A stretch of DNA of 64,000 nt from Bradyrhizobium embrapense (GTDB lineage Bacteria; Pseudomonadota; Alphaproteobacteria; Rhizobiales; Xanthobacteraceae), in NCBI RefSeq assembly GCF_001189235.2, contig NZ_LFIP02000001.1, positions 930,001 to 994,000 on the forward strand, written 5' to 3'. Shown here one piece after another: positions 63,220 to 64,000 of this stretch. The notes beneath the pieces are model-generated. The model saw nothing but the letters and a program-made list of their open reading frames with translations, ran no database searches and had not been told where the DNA came from. The translations under genes and the position numbers were made by a program. The stretch's first letter is position 1. Each line of letters starts with the position of its first letter.

Positions 63220-64000
63220 TCACACCTTCCCGCCGTCGGCGTGCATCGGGACGGGCCTCCGCTGCAGTTCCTGGTGGCTGTCGCGGTCCGCAACGGCAAG
63301 CACAGTCGCGGCGATACGGCGCACCTGGTCGCGCGTGAGCTCGGGGAACATCGGTAGCGACAATGATCGAGCGGCCATCGCTTCGCAGCAGGGCAGGTCT
63401 CCCTGCTTGTAGCCGAGATAGGCGAACGCTGGCTGTAGATGCAGCGGCAACGGATAGTGGATTCCGCTCGCCACGCCGACCTCGTCGAGCCGCTTGCGCA
63501 TTGCGTCCCGCTCGTTCGTGGTGATCACGTACAAGTGGTAGACGTGCGTGGATCCCGTTCGGACGAACGGTGTCTCGATGCCCGGGTGTCTCAATTCCGC
63601 AGTATACCACTCCGCAGCACGCCGCCGATGCTCGTTCCACTCGTCCAGGCGCCGGAGCTTGACCTGCAGAACTGCAGCCTGGAGAGCATCGAGCCGACTG
63701 TTGAAGCCGACCTCGGCGTGATGGTAGTGGGTCGTTCGACCGTGATCGCGCAACCGTTCGATCCGCTCGGCAATCGCTGCATTGTTGGTGGTGACGGCTC
63801 CCCCATCACCGTATGCCCCGAGGTTCTTTCCCGGGTAGAACGAAAAGCAGGCTACGTCGCCAAGCGCCCCGGTTCGGATCCCGTGATATTCCGCTCCATG
63901 CGCCTGGGCTGCGTCCTCAATCACAAAGAGGCCGCGCCGCCGTGCAATGTCCTTGATCGGGCCCATGTCGGCCGGCTGGCCAAAGAGGTGAACTGGAACG
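63220..64000 (-). CDS. DegT/DnrJ/EryC1/StrS sugar aminotransferase (5' truncated by window)
   Basis: The frame stays open to the window end, so the N-terminus lies beyond base 64000. Visible features are VHLFGQPADM, the EDAAQAHGAEY block, and the PLP lysine in SFYPGKNLGAYGDGG, followed by RLDALQAAVLQVKLRRL. These enzymes add an amino group to a nucleotide-linked keto sugar. The stop is two bases before the acyltransferase ATG, which suggests they act in sequence to make an N-acylated amino sugar. Confidence 0.93.
   Translation of the reverse strand, partial: VPVHLFGQPADMGPIKDIARRRGLFVIEDAAQAHGAEYHGIRTGALGDVACFSFYPGKNLGAYGDGGAVTTNNAAIAERIERLRDHGRTTHYHHAEVGFNSRLDALQAAVLQVKLRRLDEWNEHRRRAAEWYTAELRHPGIETPFVRTGSTHVYHLYVITTNERDAMRKRLDEVGVASGIHYPLPLHLQPAFAYLGYKQGDLPCCEAMAARSLSLPMFPELTRDQVRRIAATVLAVADRDSHQELQRRPVPMHADGGKV

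Noticed and set aside
1..64000. tRNA, rRNA, CRISPR array or insertion sequence
   Set aside because: None could be recognised by reading both strands; no transposase or integrase motif was found.

Overview
The window is high-GC alphaproteobacterial DNA. Gene content and protein style (Liv-type ABC systems, Rieske/IorAB aromatic catabolism, small proteins of rhizobial type, a large exopolysaccharide locus) suggest a Bradyrhizobium-like soil or plant-associated bacterium. All calls come from reading the sequence; no database was searched.

Left flank (1-4.1 kb): the 3' end of a muconate-cycloisomerase-like enolase gene, a LysR regulator, dusA (a known island-integration locus) with an odd gene-poor stretch beside its 5' end, and a MarR regulator.

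Aromatic/auxin-type catabolic region (4.1-31.9 kb): a minus-strand operon (Asp/Glu-racemase-like protein, a 34-aa ORF, a thiolase-like protein without catalytic Cys/His, a DUF35-SDR fusion, a cyclase-family hydrolase and a substrate-binding protein) diverges from a Liv-type ABC transporter with a fused permease-ATPase. After a short stretch of assorted genes (internally deleted LysR, Rid-family protein, frameshifted ATC hydrolase) come two divergent operons. One runs nitrilase, gentisate-dioxygenase-like cupin, FAH hydrolase, thioesterase, EthD-like protein. The other runs IorA, IorB, MarR, MarR. A further minus-strand operon encodes a Rieske ring-hydroxylating dioxygenase with its reductase, a CoA ligase and an SDR. 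Taken together these fit a CoA-dependent indole-3-acetate route: dioxygenation, CoA activation, retro-aldol cleavage to isatin plus acetyl-CoA, isatin hydrolysis, oxidative decarboxylation to anthraniloyl-CoA, thioester hydrolysis, and gentisate-type ring cleavage. The assignment is inference. Two of the promoters share an operator-like palindrome pair.

Mini-NRPS locus (32.4-38.7 kb): an acyl-CoA dehydrogenase, a stand-alone A-PCP protein whose specificity code reads as asparagine, a TubC-docking thioesterase with a Cys nucleophile, a phosphopantetheinyl transferase and a LuxR regulator, all on the minus strand. I do not recognise the product.

Exopolysaccharide/secretion region (39-64 kb): a LuxR-type regulator, galE, two paralogous polysaccharide lyases without signal peptides, a type I secretion ABC exporter carrying two tandem C39-like domains with its HlyD adaptor, two asparagine-synthetase-family proteins, a GNAT/CelD-like protein, glycosyltransferases, a polysaccharide deacetylase, a hexapeptide acyltransferase and a DegT aminotransferase cut by the window end. 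Both lyases and the exporter share an upstream element at nearly the same distance from their start codons, which points to a common regulon and to the lyases being exporter substrates.
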